From assembly GCA_027084065.1 (NCBI GenBank), contig JALWLR010000114.1, positions 1 to 19,114 of the forward strand: DNA of 19,114 bases, written 5' to 3'. Of this stretch, positions 7,060-14,589 are shown piece by piece. Position numbers and translations under genes: made by a program. Position 1 is the first letter of the stretch, and every line of letters starts with the position of its first letter. The notes under the pieces are model-generated. The model made no database searches. It saw nothing but the letters and a program-made list of their open reading frames with translations, and was not told the DNA's origin. This DNA comes from Helicobacteraceae bacterium (lineage in GTDB: Bacteria > Campylobacterota > Campylobacteria > Campylobacterales > Sulfurimonadaceae).

Positions 7060-7068
7060 ATCTCTTTT
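7053..7068 (+). repeat. 16-bp direct repeat, left copy (before aclBA)
   Basis: TAAATAGATCTCTTTT, identical to 10304-10319. Both copies include the last lysine codon and TAG stop of the gene they end (AAA TAG). The copies lie 3.2 kb apart, one on each side of aclB-aclA. Confidence 0.8.
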
Positions 7069-7091
7069 TCTGGAAAAAGAGCCCTACGGGC
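7062..7091 (+). terminator. Two adjoining hairpins after the membrane protein gene
   Basis: CTCTTTTTC (7062-7070) pairs with GAAAAAGAG (7073-7081), and GCCC (7081-7084) pairs with GGGC (7088-7091). They lie just after the stop codon at 7059 and before the aclB promoter. No U-run follows, so termination would be weak or of another kind. Confidence 0.35.
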
Positions 7092-7108
7092 ACGGATTAT
7101 CCAAGATG

Positions 7109-7117
7109 TGATAGAAT
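7109..7117 (+). promoter_or_regulatory. Extended -10 promoter for aclBA
   Basis: TGATAGAAT is an extended -10 (TGnTAnAAT) 31 bases before the aclB ATG. No clear -35. AGGGAG (7138-7143) is the aclB ribosome site, 5 bases before the ATG. Confidence 0.5.
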
Positions 7118-7148
7118 ACTCGCTAAACATAAATTACAGGGAGTCGCA

Positions 7149-8483
7149 ATGGCACAAAAAGCGATACGAGAATATGATGGTAAAGCACTGTTTGCAAAGC
7201 ATTGGGAAGACTACTTCAGTGGTTTTCACTATGCTTTTAAGTCTGTTTTGGTAACAAGTGGAGAGGAACTTCTCAAAAAAGCTGAAGAGCATGGCTTTGA
7301 ATGGCTAAAGCAAGAGCCACTTGTAGCAAAACCCGATATGCTTTTCGGAAAAAGAGGGAAAAACGATCTTGTTCTTTTCAAAAAAGAGAAACCAGGTGAT
7401 GTTACACTTGAGGATGCAGCAAAATGGATAGATGAGAAAAGAAGTCATCCCGTAACACTGCTTTCTGGTCAAAGCGGAATGCTCACGCACTTTATCGTCG
7501 AGCCGTTCACTCCACATACTCAGGATCAGGAGTACTACATCTCTGCTACAGTTGTTGATGAAGATGATGTTTTGTACATGTCTGCAGAAGGTGGGATGGA
7601 AGTTGAAGAGAACTGGGACAAAGTTGTCGAAGTTCGCATCCCTATCGATATGGATGACACAAGCATCGAAAAAGAGATAAGAGCAAATGTTCCTGCCGAT
7701 ATTCCGGAAAAAGACAGAGAGCGATTCGCTTCATTCGCCGTAGCATTTTACAAATTCTATAGAGATCTTAACTTTGCATACCTAGAAATCAACCCGTTTG
7801 TCATGCTAGACAATAACGAAATCGCAATCCTTGACCTTGTCGCAAGACTCGACGATACAGCTGGATTCATGATGAAAGACAAATGGGGCAACATAGAGTT
7901 CCCTACAGCGTTTGGAATGGAAGAGCTCTCTCCTGAAGAGAAAGCTATTGCAGAAGCCGATGCTAAAACCGGTGCTTCACTCAAACTTACTATCTTAAAC
8001 CCAATGGGTAGAGTATGGACTATGGTTGCCGGTGGTGGTGCTTCTGTTGTTTATGCAGATACTATTGCAGACTTTGCTGAAGCCAACGGTGGTTCTATCG
8101 CTGATCTTGCCAACTATGGAGAGTACTCAGGTGGACCGACAACAGGCGAGACAAAGTTCTATGCCGAAACTATTTTCGACCTTATGACACGCCACAAAGA
8201 TCCAAAAGGTAGAAACAAAATCCTCATCATCGGTGGTGCTATTGCAAACTTTACCGATGTTGCAAAAACTTTTACAGGTATCATTCAAGCATTTGAAAAC
8301 TATGCCGAAAAACTAAAAGAGCACGGAACAAAAATCTACGTTCGCCGCGGTGGACCAAACTATGAAAAAGGTCTTAAAGATATAAAAGAAGCAGCTGACA
8401 GACTTGGTCTTGACATCGAGGTTTACGGTCCGGAAACACACGTGACAGACATCGTCAGAATGGCACTAGAAGAGAAGAAGTAA
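7149..8483 (+). CDS. aclB: ATP citrate lyase, beta subunit AclB
   Basis: 444 residues. Together with AclA it cleaves citrate with ATP and CoA to acetyl-CoA and oxaloacetate, the key reverse step of the reductive TCA cycle, in the cytoplasm. This subunit corresponds to the N-terminal third of animal ACLY and to succinyl-CoA synthetase beta. It has an ATP-grasp fold (about 1-240) with LEINPF (212-217), where Glu and Asn bind the metal-nucleotide. The C-terminal CoA-ligase domain contains VAGGGASVVYAD, the NYGEYSGGPTTGET loop and GGAIANFTDVAKTF. Length fits the two-subunit form known from Chlorobium and Campylobacterota. Promoter and AGGGAG are directly upstream; aclA follows after 9 bases. By eye, codons such as GGT and GTT are commoner than in neighbouring genes, consistent with high expression. 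Confidence 0.95.
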   Translation: MAQKAIREYDGKALFAKHWEDYFSGFHYAFKSVLVTSGEELLKKAEEHGFEWLKQEPLVAKPDMLFGKRGKNDLVLFKKEKPGDVTLEDAAKWIDEKRSHPVTLLSGQSGMLTHFIVEPFTPHTQDQEYYISATVVDEDDVLYMSAEGGMEVEENWDKVVEVRIPIDMDDTSIEKEIRANVPADIPEKDRERFASFAVAFYKFYRDLNFAYLEINPFVMLDNNEIAILDLVARLDDTAGFMMKDKWGNIEFPTAFGMEELSPEEKAIAEADAKTGASLKLTILNPMGRVWTMVAGGGASVVYADTIADFAEANGGSIADLANYGEYSGGPTTGETKFYAETIFDLMTRHKDPKGRNKILIIGGAIANFTDVAKTFTGIIQAFENYAEKLKEHGTKIYVRRGGPNYEKGLKDIKEAADRLGLDIEVYGPETHVTDIVRMALEEKK

Positions 8484-8492
8484 GGGGTTAAG

Positions 8493-10310
8493 ATGGAGAG
8501 ATTATTTACTAGAGATACACAAGCGATTTTTTGGAACAACAACAAAACTGCTATCCAGCGTATGTTGGACTATGACTATGTCATCAAAAGAGAAACTCCG
8601 TCAGTAGCGGCTATCGTCGCACCGACAAGCTCCAACAAGTTCGAGAAGTTCTTCTGGGGTGCCGATGAAATCATGGTTCCAGTTTATAAAAATACTGCTG
8701 ATGCTAAAGCGGCAAACCCGCAAGCGGATGTTCTTTTGAACTTCGCTTCTTTTAGAACTGCATACGATGTTACTATGGAAGCACTTGAAATCGGCGGATT
8801 TAGAGTTATGATGATTACTGCCGAGGGTATTCCTGAGAGACTTGCGAGAAAAATGAATGCTACGGCTAGAAAACTAGGTGTCACAGTTATTGGACCTGCA
8901 ACAGTCGGTGCAATCGCTCCAGGAGCATTCAAAATAGCAAACATCGGTGGTACAATAGAGAACATCATCAACTCTAAACTCCATAGAGCCGGAAGCTGTG
9001 GACTAGTTACACGTTCAGGCGGACTTTTCAATGAGCTTTCCAACATCATCGCTATCAATGCAGACGGTATTGCAGAGGGTGTTGCTATCGGTGGAGATAG
9101 ATTTGTCGGTAGTACATTCATCGACAACATGCTTCGAATGGAAAAAAACCCGGATGTCAAATATATGGTTCTTCTTGGAGAAGTCGGCGGAACTGAAGAG
9201 TACAAAGTTATTGAAGCGGTAAAAGATGGTCGTTTGACTAAGCCAATCGTTGCTTGGTGTATCGGTACCATTGCAAAGCATTTCAGCTCAGGTGTACAGT
9301 TTGGTCACGCGGGTGCGAGTGCAAACGCTGAGAGAGAAACTGCCGCTGCGAAAAACGCTGCTATGAAAGAAGCGGGTATCTATGTGCCAGACAGCTTCAA
9401 CGACCTTCCAAAAACGATCAACGAGGTCTACACTGTTCTTAAAGCTGAAGGTGTTATCAAAGATATTCCTGAACCGGAAATCAACAAAATTCCAAAACAC
9501 AGAAGACCGAAGCACTTTGTATGTACTATCTCGGATGACAGAGGAGAAGAGGCAACTTATGCAGGCTTCCCTATTAGCTCTGTTGCAACACCGGATACGG
9601 GTAAAACTATCGGTGATGTCATATCTCTTCTTTGGTTTAAAAAAGTTTATCCAAAATGGGCTACAGACTTCATTGAAACTGTTATCAAAACAGTTGCCGA
9701 CCATGGACCAGCGGTCTCAGGTGCACACAATGCAAAAGTGACTGCACGCGCAGGTAAATCTGTTGTCGAATCACTTGTTACAGGTCTTCTTACTATCGGT
9801 CCAAGATTTGGTGGTGCGATTGATGGTGCGGCACAGTACTTCAAGTACGCTGATGACAACAACATGACACCGGCGGAGTTCTTGAACTATATGAAAAAAC
9901 AGGGTATTCCTATTCCTGGTATCGGACATAGAATCAAGTCTCTTAAAAACCCGGACAAAAGGGTTGAAGGTCTTAAAAAATATGCAAAAGAGTTCTTCCC
10001 GTCCACTTCACTGCTTGACTATGCACTCACAGTTGAACAGCTTACAACAAGTAAGAAAGAGAACCTCATTCTCAACGTTGACGGTACTATCGGTATTTTG
10101 ATGGTAGATATGTGGAGAGCACTTGGTTACAGCGAAGAGGAGATCAACGAGTTTATCGAAAGTGGTACACTCAACTCATTCTTCATCGTTGGTAGAAGTA
10201 TCGGTTTCATTGGTCATATCCTTGATGAAAAACGCCTTGCTATGCCAATGTATAGACATCCAATGGATGACATTCTCTACAATGTAGAAAAAGCGGAAGA
10301 GATTAAATAG
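8493..10310 (+). CDS. aclA: ATP citrate lyase, alpha subunit AclA
   Basis: 605 residues, the usual length of the larger subunit. The N-terminal half is a CoA-binding and succinyl-CoA-synthetase-alpha-like region. It contains the phosphorylated histidine, His272, in QFGHAGASANAERETAAAKN (the GHAGA motif). The C-terminal part (about 340-605) is citrate-synthase-like: GPAVSGAHNAKVTARAGK, His479 in PGIGHRIKS, and Asp530 in LNVDGTIG, which align with the citrate-cleaving His and Asp of ACLY. The ending GRSIGFIGHILDEKRL and MYRHPMDDILY is also characteristic. AAGGGG overlapping the aclB stop gives a good ribosome site. Complete active sites in both subunits suggest a working enzyme, so the host probably fixes CO2 by the reductive TCA cycle. 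Confidence 0.96.
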   Translation: MERLFTRDTQAIFWNNNKTAIQRMLDYDYVIKRETPSVAAIVAPTSSNKFEKFFWGADEIMVPVYKNTADAKAANPQADVLLNFASFRTAYDVTMEALEIGGFRVMMITAEGIPERLARKMNATARKLGVTVIGPATVGAIAPGAFKIANIGGTIENIINSKLHRAGSCGLVTRSGGLFNELSNIIAINADGIAEGVAIGGDRFVGSTFIDNMLRMEKNPDVKYMVLLGEVGGTEEYKVIEAVKDGRLTKPIVAWCIGTIAKHFSSGVQFGHAGASANAERETAAAKNAAMKEAGIYVPDSFNDLPKTINEVYTVLKAEGVIKDIPEPEINKIPKHRRPKHFVCTISDDRGEEATYAGFPISSVATPDTGKTIGDVISLLWFKKVYPKWATDFIETVIKTVADHGPAVSGAHNAKVTARAGKSVVESLVTGLLTIGPRFGGAIDGAAQYFKYADDNNMTPAEFLNYMKKQGIPIPGIGHRIKSLKNPDKRVEGLKKYAKEFFPSTSLLDYALTVEQLTTSKKENLILNVDGTIGILMVDMWRALGYSEEEINEFIESGTLNSFFIVGRSIGFIGHILDEKRLAMPMYRHPMDDILYNVEKAEEIK

Positions 10311-10319
10311 ATCTCTTTT
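10304..10319 (+). repeat. 16-bp direct repeat, right copy (after aclBA)
   Basis: Second exact copy of TAAATAGATCTCTTTT (first at 7053-7068). It spans the aclA TAG stop (10308-10310) and the following bases. Confidence 0.8.
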
Positions 10320-10334
10320 AGCTGCTCTTCTTTT

Positions 10335-10361
10335 ACAAAGGTCTTTTTATAAGACCTTTGT
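10335..10361 (+). terminator. Terminator hairpin after aclA
   Basis: ACAAAGGTCTT (10335-10345) pairs perfectly with AAGACCTTTGT (10351-10361) around a 5-base loop. The stem is strong but only a broken T stretch follows (TTGTTACCATACTTT). It sits 25 bases after the aclA stop between convergent genes. The 183-base gap up to purL otherwise holds only the hairpin at 10460-10479 and AT-rich sequence. Confidence 0.55.
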
Positions 10362-10459
10362 TACCATACTTTCACAACACGATCACAAATATACTTTTTT
10401 ACTTAACAACACTATAAATATTCAACAAATTAAAAACAAGAAGGGAAACAAATAGGCCA

Positions 10460-10479
10460 CTTTGGCATACATGCCAAAG
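10460..10479 (-). terminator. Hairpin after purL, weak terminator candidate
   Basis: CTTTGGCA (10460-10467) pairs with TGCCAAAG (10472-10479) around TACA. Read on the minus strand it begins 15 bases after the purL stop and is followed by a loose T-rich stretch (TGGCCTATTTGTTTCCC). This fits a purL terminator better than a plus-strand role. Confidence 0.4.
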
Positions 10480-10493
10480 CGAAAGAAGTAGTT

Positions 10494-12710
10494 TTAAAGA
10501 TCTTTTTCAATGACCTTTTGGAAAGTTTTAAAGTAGTTCTCGTTGAGTTGGTCGAGTGAAAGAGAAACGTCGTTTACCTTTACTTTCTCTCCTCCAATGA
10601 CACCTATAAGTTCAAATGGAAGATACTCACTGGCAAATGCTTCAAATGCCTCTTGGTTTTCCGGTGCTACTTCCAAAATAGCACGAGAGAATGTTTCACT
10701 GAAAATATCTCTCTCATCATTTACTTTCATTGTCACATCACAACCAAGCCCGCTTACGGCACTCATTTTCGCCAAAGCGACAGCTACACCGCCACTGCTA
10801 GCATCTTTTGCAGACTCCAACAGTCCCGCTTTATTCGCTTCAATAACGAGATCCCACAGTTTCAACTCCTTAGCGTAGTCTATCTCAGGCATTTTACCAC
10901 CAACTACACCGTAAAGCTCTTTCATGTACAAGCTTCCTCCAAACTCATGTTTTGTCTCTCCGACAAGATAGAGTAAATTCCCCTGCTTTTGGAAACTTGA
11001 AAAGAGCACTTTTTCTTGTGACTCATTTACACCGACTGTTGCAATAGAAGGTGTAGGGTAAACGCTCTCTCCGTTTGTCTCATTGTATAAAGAGACATTT
11101 CCGCCAATAACCGGAGTAGTAAGCTCGGCACACGCCTCTTTAATACCCAGACATCCCTGTGCAAACTGCCACATTACCTCTGGATTTTCAGGATTTCCGT
11201 AATTCAGACAGTCTGTAATTGCAAGAGGTCTTGCACCACTCATGGCTACATTTCTTCCACTCTCAATGACAGCTGCCGCCGCCCCGTTTTTAGGATCTAC
11301 ATAGCAGTAGCGTACATTACAGTCGGCACTCATTGCAAGTGCTCTCCCGTTTTCTTTTACGCGAATAACCGATGCATCGAGGCTGCCGCCTTTTTTTACT
11401 GTATTTGTCTGTACCATCGAGTCATACTGCTCATATATCCAAGCTTTGTCCACTACTTCCATAGACTTAGTCAGCTTTTCAAACGCTTCTTGATTTTTGA
11501 CTTTTGGAAATGCATCCAACTCCATACTTTCAATGAGTTTAAGATACTCTGGCTCTTTCATAGGACGTTTAAGAACAGGAGCCTCTTCAGAAACAGGATC
11601 TACAGGAACATCGGCTACCTTTTCTCCATGCCAGAAAAGCTCCATTCTACCGGTATCGGTAACTTCGCCTATAACGGCGGCATCAAGTCCCCATTTTTCA
11701 AAAATTTTGATAATCTCCTCTTCACTTCCCTTTTTTGCACACAGAAGCATTCTCTCTTGTGATTCCGAAAGCATAAACTCATAAGGTGTCATCCCCTCCT
11801 CACGTGCGGGAACTTTATCAAGATGCATTACCATTCCACTGCCACTTCGCCCAGCCATCTCAAAAGACGAAGATGTCAAACCTGCAGCTCCCATATCTTG
11901 AATACCTACAACATAATCTGTCTTAAAAAGCTCCAAGCAGGCTTCAAGCAGCAACTTTTCCGTAAAGGGGTCGCCAACTTGTACAGTAGGTCTAAGAGAT
12001 TTCGACTCTTCTGTAAAGCTGTCACTACTCATAACGGCACCACCTAGTCCGTCACGTCCCGTTTTCGCTCCAACATATATAACAGGATTACCTATGCCTT
12101 CCGCTCGTCCATAAAAAACTTCATCACTTTTTGCTATGCCCAGTGTAAATGCATTAACGAGGATATTTCCATTGTAACAATCCTCAAAACTGACCTCGCC
12201 GCCAATTGTAGGCACACCCATACAGTTGCCATAACCGCCGATGCCCTCAACAACACCGCGAACCAAGTAGCGCTGATGCTTGGAGACTTTATCATCATTT
12301 AAAACATTTCCAAAGCGCAGTGCATTGAGGTTCGCAACCGGTCGTGCACCCATTGTGAAGACATCTCTCATTATGCCACCAACACCCGTTGCAGCACCCT
12401 GATATGGCTCAATAAAGCTTGGATGGTTGTGTGATTCCATCTTAAAAACAGCCGCATATCCGTCACCTATATCGATAACACCGGCATTTTCTCCAGGTCC
12501 TTGAATGACCCATGGTGCTTCCGTCGGAAAGCCGCTTAAATGAATTTTTGAAGATTTATAGGAGCAGTGTTCACTCCACATTGCACTAAAAATGCCTATT
12601 TCAACAAGGTTTGGTTCTCGTTTGAGAATTTGCTTGATATGTTCATAATCCTCTTTTGTCAGCTTGTGCGAAGCGAGTATTTCGTCTATGTTTTCTAATG
12701 GCTGGTTCAC
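10494..12710 (-). CDS. purL: Phosphoribosylformylglycinamidine synthase subunit PurL
   Basis: 738 residues, the small type of PurL that works with separate PurS and PurQ. It makes FGAM from FGAR, ATP and glutamine-derived ammonia, step 4 of purine synthesis. Family motifs: MWSEHCSYKSSK (44-55, with the active-site His48), FKMESHNHPSFIEPYQGAAT (90-109) for ATP and metal, GDPFTEKLLLEACLEL, and DMGAAGLTSSSFEMAGRSGS in the first half. GGNVSLYNET and DASSGGVAVALAKM lie in the second half. The start is GTG, supported by AGGA (12721-12718) 7 bases upstream. It has its own TATAAT promoter in the 71-base gap after the greB-like gene. No other pur gene is in the window. Confidence 0.96.
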   Translation of the reverse strand: MNQPLENIDEILASHKLTKEDYEHIKQILKREPNLVEIGIFSAMWSEHCSYKSSKIHLSGFPTEAPWVIQGPGENAGVIDIGDGYAAVFKMESHNHPSFIEPYQGAATGVGGIMRDVFTMGARPVANLNALRFGNVLNDDKVSKHQRYLVRGVVEGIGGYGNCMGVPTIGGEVSFEDCYNGNILVNAFTLGIAKSDEVFYGRAEGIGNPVIYVGAKTGRDGLGGAVMSSDSFTEESKSLRPTVQVGDPFTEKLLLEACLELFKTDYVVGIQDMGAAGLTSSSFEMAGRSGSGMVMHLDKVPAREEGMTPYEFMLSESQERMLLCAKKGSEEEIIKIFEKWGLDAAVIGEVTDTGRMELFWHGEKVADVPVDPVSEEAPVLKRPMKEPEYLKLIESMELDAFPKVKNQEAFEKLTKSMEVVDKAWIYEQYDSMVQTNTVKKGGSLDASVIRVKENGRALAMSADCNVRYCYVDPKNGAAAAVIESGRNVAMSGARPLAITDCLNYGNPENPEVMWQFAQGCLGIKEACAELTTPVIGGNVSLYNETNGESVYPTPSIATVGVNESQEKVLFSSFQKQGNLLYLVGETKHEFGGSLYMKELYGVVGGKMPEIDYAKELKLWDLVIEANKAGLLESAKDASSGGVAVALAKMSAVSGLGCDVTMKVNDERDIFSETFSRAILEVAPENQEAFEAFASEYLPFELIGVIGGEKVKVNDVSLSLDQLNENYFKTFQKVIEKDL

Positions 12711-12742
12711 AGAAGTATCCTAATGAATGGTTTTAATACGCG

Positions 12743-12748
12743 ATTATA
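12743..12748 (-). promoter_or_regulatory. Promoter -10 box for purL
   Basis: On the minus strand TATAAT occupies 12748-12743, 32 bases before the GTG start, with no clear -35. Transcript start would be about 12736. No PurR-like operator or purine riboswitch is visible in the short leader. Confidence 0.5.
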
Positions 12749-12761
12749 TCCAATAGTGAGT

Positions 12762-12778
12762 AAAAAAAGTTTTAACTT
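12762..12778 (-). terminator. Weak U-tailed hairpin after the greB-like gene
   Basis: On the minus strand AAGTT (12778-12774) pairs with AACTT (12771-12767) and runs into seven T (12768-12762). It starts 4 bases after the stop codon. The 5-bp AU-rich stem is poor, so some read-through into purL is likely. Confidence 0.35.
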
Positions 12779-12781
12779 GGT

Positions 12782-13309
12782 TTAACGGAAGCGAAAATCA
12801 TCTTCATTTGGGATATTTTTTTTAAGATTGAAGATGGGAATGTACTCTATTTTTTCTATTTCATACTCTTTTTTTCCAGCAGGCAGATGCAAAACGACCT
12901 CATCCCCCTCCTCTTTTCCAAGCACTGCTTTAGCCAGTGGCGAATGAATGGAAATAAGCCCGTTTTCGACTTCTGCTTCGAGTGCTCCACACAGAGTATA
13001 GACTTCCAATTCGTCGCTATCTAAATTTCGCAGGTGTACTCGGCTGCCAAAACAGACACGGGAGTGATCAAGCGTTTCGGGATCAACTATAACGGCCTTT
13101 TCGATCATCGAATTCAGATAAAAAAGCCTCTTGTCAATATGACGAAGCTTCTCTTTTGCCGCTTGATACTCCGCGTTTTCACTTCTGTCGCCATGTGCTG
13201 CTGCAACTTGTTTTTCTTTGGCGACTTCGGGCTTATGAACGTCTTTGAGAAATTTGAACTCTTTTACAAGCAGATCGTAGCCGTCACGGCTCATCGGTTC
13301 TTTGCGCAT
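12782..13309 (-). CDS. greB: GreA/GreB-family transcript cleavage factor
   Basis: 175 residues, slightly longer than usual (about 158-165). Gre factors enter the RNA polymerase secondary channel and stimulate cleavage of backtracked RNA. The start MRKEPMSRDGYDLLVKEFKFL is family-typical. The coiled-coil hairpin tip has GDRSENAEYQAAKEKLRHID (40-59), with the two key acids Asp41 and Glu44 present. The Arg after GD and the LRHIDKRLFYL stretch are more like GreB than GreA. The C-terminal FKBP-like domain is recognised by SPLAKAVLGKEEGDEVVLHL (123-142). About 17 extra basic and acidic residues follow the usual end. The start overlaps the stop of the upstream small gene (TGATG), so the two are coupled. 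A separate canonical greA may exist elsewhere; the GreB label is tentative. Confidence 0.82.
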   Translation of the reverse strand: MRKEPMSRDGYDLLVKEFKFLKDVHKPEVAKEKQVAAAHGDRSENAEYQAAKEKLRHIDKRLFYLNSMIEKAVIVDPETLDHSRVCFGSRVHLRNLDSDELEVYTLCGALEAEVENGLISIHSPLAKAVLGKEEGDEVVLHLPAGKKEYEIEKIEYIPIFNLKKNIPNEDDFRFR

Positions 13310-13644
13310 CAGGCGGCAAACCCCATTATGTAGTAGGTCTCTTTTCCCTCTACTTTCTTTAAATTGACTTTATATTTCTCTTCAAAACGCTTGACTTTTT
13401 CTTGCGCCTCTTTTTGCATCTCTTCGCTGAGTGCCTCTATTTTTATTTTCAAAAAATTAGTCGAATTCGACATTGCCACATAAGATTTATCAACCTGTAA
13501 AGCATCATGCAGATCCAAAACATGTTTGATTATTTTATCATATCCGGGTGTGTGCTCTCTTATTTTTTCAAGCTGAGAGCGCAGGGTATCGTTTGGAGTA
13601 TATCCCAGTTTTGTCAAAACGGCATCGGTATTGGTTATATTCAT
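13309..13644 (-). CDS. Small protein of unknown function coupled to the Gre factor gene
   Basis: 111 residues, not recognised. It is soluble and highly charged (many Lys and Glu), with no cysteine, signal peptide or membrane segment. The N-terminal half (NTDAVLTKLGYTPNDTLRSQ and after) looks helical. Residues about 70-95 (ALSEEMQKEAQEKVKRFEEK) form a long amphipathic helix, followed by short strands ending in TYYIMGFAA. A good AGGA (13654-13651) stands 6 bases before the ATG, and its TGA overlaps the Gre-factor ATG, so it is very likely a real gene. The coupling suggests joint expression with the Gre factor, but gives no proof of shared function. Confidence 0.75.
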   Translation of the reverse strand: MNITNTDAVLTKLGYTPNDTLRSQLEKIREHTPGYDKIIKHVLDLHDALQVDKSYVAMSNSTNFLKIKIEALSEEMQKEAQEKVKRFEEKYKVNLKKVEGKETYYIMGFAA

Positions 13645-13696
13645 TATCTATCCTCATCTATTACTTCGACTTTTTTAAGAAAAAACCTTTGATGAA

Positions 13697-13705
13697 AATG
13701 TATCA
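13697..13705 (-). promoter_or_regulatory. Possible extended -10 promoter for the small gene/greB pair
   Basis: On the minus strand TGATACATT (13705-13697) resembles an extended -10, 52 bases before the ATG at 13644. It is divergent from the HDOD promoter in the same 138-base gap. No clear -35. Confidence 0.35.
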
Positions 13706-13745
13706 GCTTTTCGTAAATATTCAGAATTCATTTATATCCGTATAC

Positions 13746-13751
13746 TATAAT
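13746..13751 (+). promoter_or_regulatory. Promoter -10 box for the HDOD-rnr-holA operon
   Basis: Perfect TATAAT, 31 bases before the HDOD ATG, inside the 14-base string TATAATTACATAAA also found at the pabA promoter. AAGG (13771-13774) is the ribosome site, 8 bases before the ATG. Confidence 0.55.
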
Positions 13752-13782
13752 TACATAAAACGACAATAATAAGGTTTTCGCA

Positions 13783-14589
13783 ATGACAGAAGAAATACTC
13801 AAACGCATCAAACAGTTACCGCCGTTACCGGAAACGGCAATGAAAATAGAAGAGGTTTATCAAAATCCCAACTCCAACTTTCAAGATATGGTCAAAATCA
13901 TCGAAAAAGATCCTCTTCTTACAGCCGACATTCTCAAAGCTGCAAACTCGCCTTTATATGGATTTAGTAGAGAGATAAACTCTGTCTCTCAGGCTGTAGG
14001 ACTTTTTGGAATGGGAACGGTAAGAGGATTCGCTCTTGCTTCCATCGTCAAAAAAAGTTTCAGCCTCGATCTCTCTCCATACGGTCTAAGCGATGTCGCG
14101 TTTGCCGAACTGACAAAAAAAGAGCATGCCCTCACAACAGCATGGTCGCTTAAAAAAGAGAATCGTCTTATGGGCGTACTCTCTCCTGCCGCATTTTTGA
14201 TAGAAATAGGCAAAGTCATCATCGCTCAAGTCATACTTGCCGAAAAGAAAACAGAAGAGTTTCAAGATGCTCTTGAAGAGCTAAACGGAGATGCTGATGC
14301 TGCTGAAATGGAAATAGTAGGCGCAACAACTCCTGAAGTCAGTGCAAAGATTTTTGAACACTGGCGATTTGAAGATAATCTCGTCGATGTCATAGCCCAT
14401 GCCTCGACTCCAATGGAAGCAAAAAATGAAGATAACAAACGTGCTGCAGCCATCTTGCATGTAGTTCGCACAACCATCTCCTACAACGGCCAGATTTTAG
14501 AAGAAAATATACAAAAAGCCAAAGAGCTCATAGCCGAATACGGACTTAACGAAGAGGCTTATGAAGATGCGCTGGAAGGATTACGCTAA
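13783..14589 (+). CDS. HDOD domain protein
   Basis: 268 residues. The HDOD domain spans about residues 5-205: LKRIKQLPPLPETAMKIEEV (7-26), IIEKDPLLTADILKAANSPL (39-58) and INSVSQAVGLFGMGTVRGFA (65-84) are the classic stretches. HDOD is related to HD hydrolases but lacks the metal ligands. Here the expected HD motif is replaced by LSPAAFLIEIGK, so no phosphohydrolase activity is expected. Such proteins act as regulatory or scaffold proteins in signalling. A Campylobacter HDOD protein (Cj0248) affects motility, but equivalence is not shown here. The C-terminus (about 206-268) is helical and acidic. The stop is immediately followed by the rnr GTG, with the rnr ribosome site inside this gene, so the two are coupled. 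Confidence 0.85.
   Translation: MTEEILKRIKQLPPLPETAMKIEEVYQNPNSNFQDMVKIIEKDPLLTADILKAANSPLYGFSREINSVSQAVGLFGMGTVRGFALASIVKKSFSLDLSPYGLSDVAFAELTKKEHALTTAWSLKKENRLMGVLSPAAFLIEIGKVIIAQVILAEKKTEEFQDALEELNGDADAAEMEIVGATTPEVSAKIFEHWRFEDNLVDVIAHASTPMEAKNEDNKRAAAILHVVRTTISYNGQILEENIQKAKELIAEYGLNEEAYEDALEGLR

Noticed and set aside
8684..9271. A 195-residue open frame on the minus strand, opposite aclA
   Set aside because: It lies wholly within a clearly coding, highly conserved gene, its product is low-complexity (Ser, Pro, Ile, Ala-rich), and it is best explained by the codon pattern of aclA.
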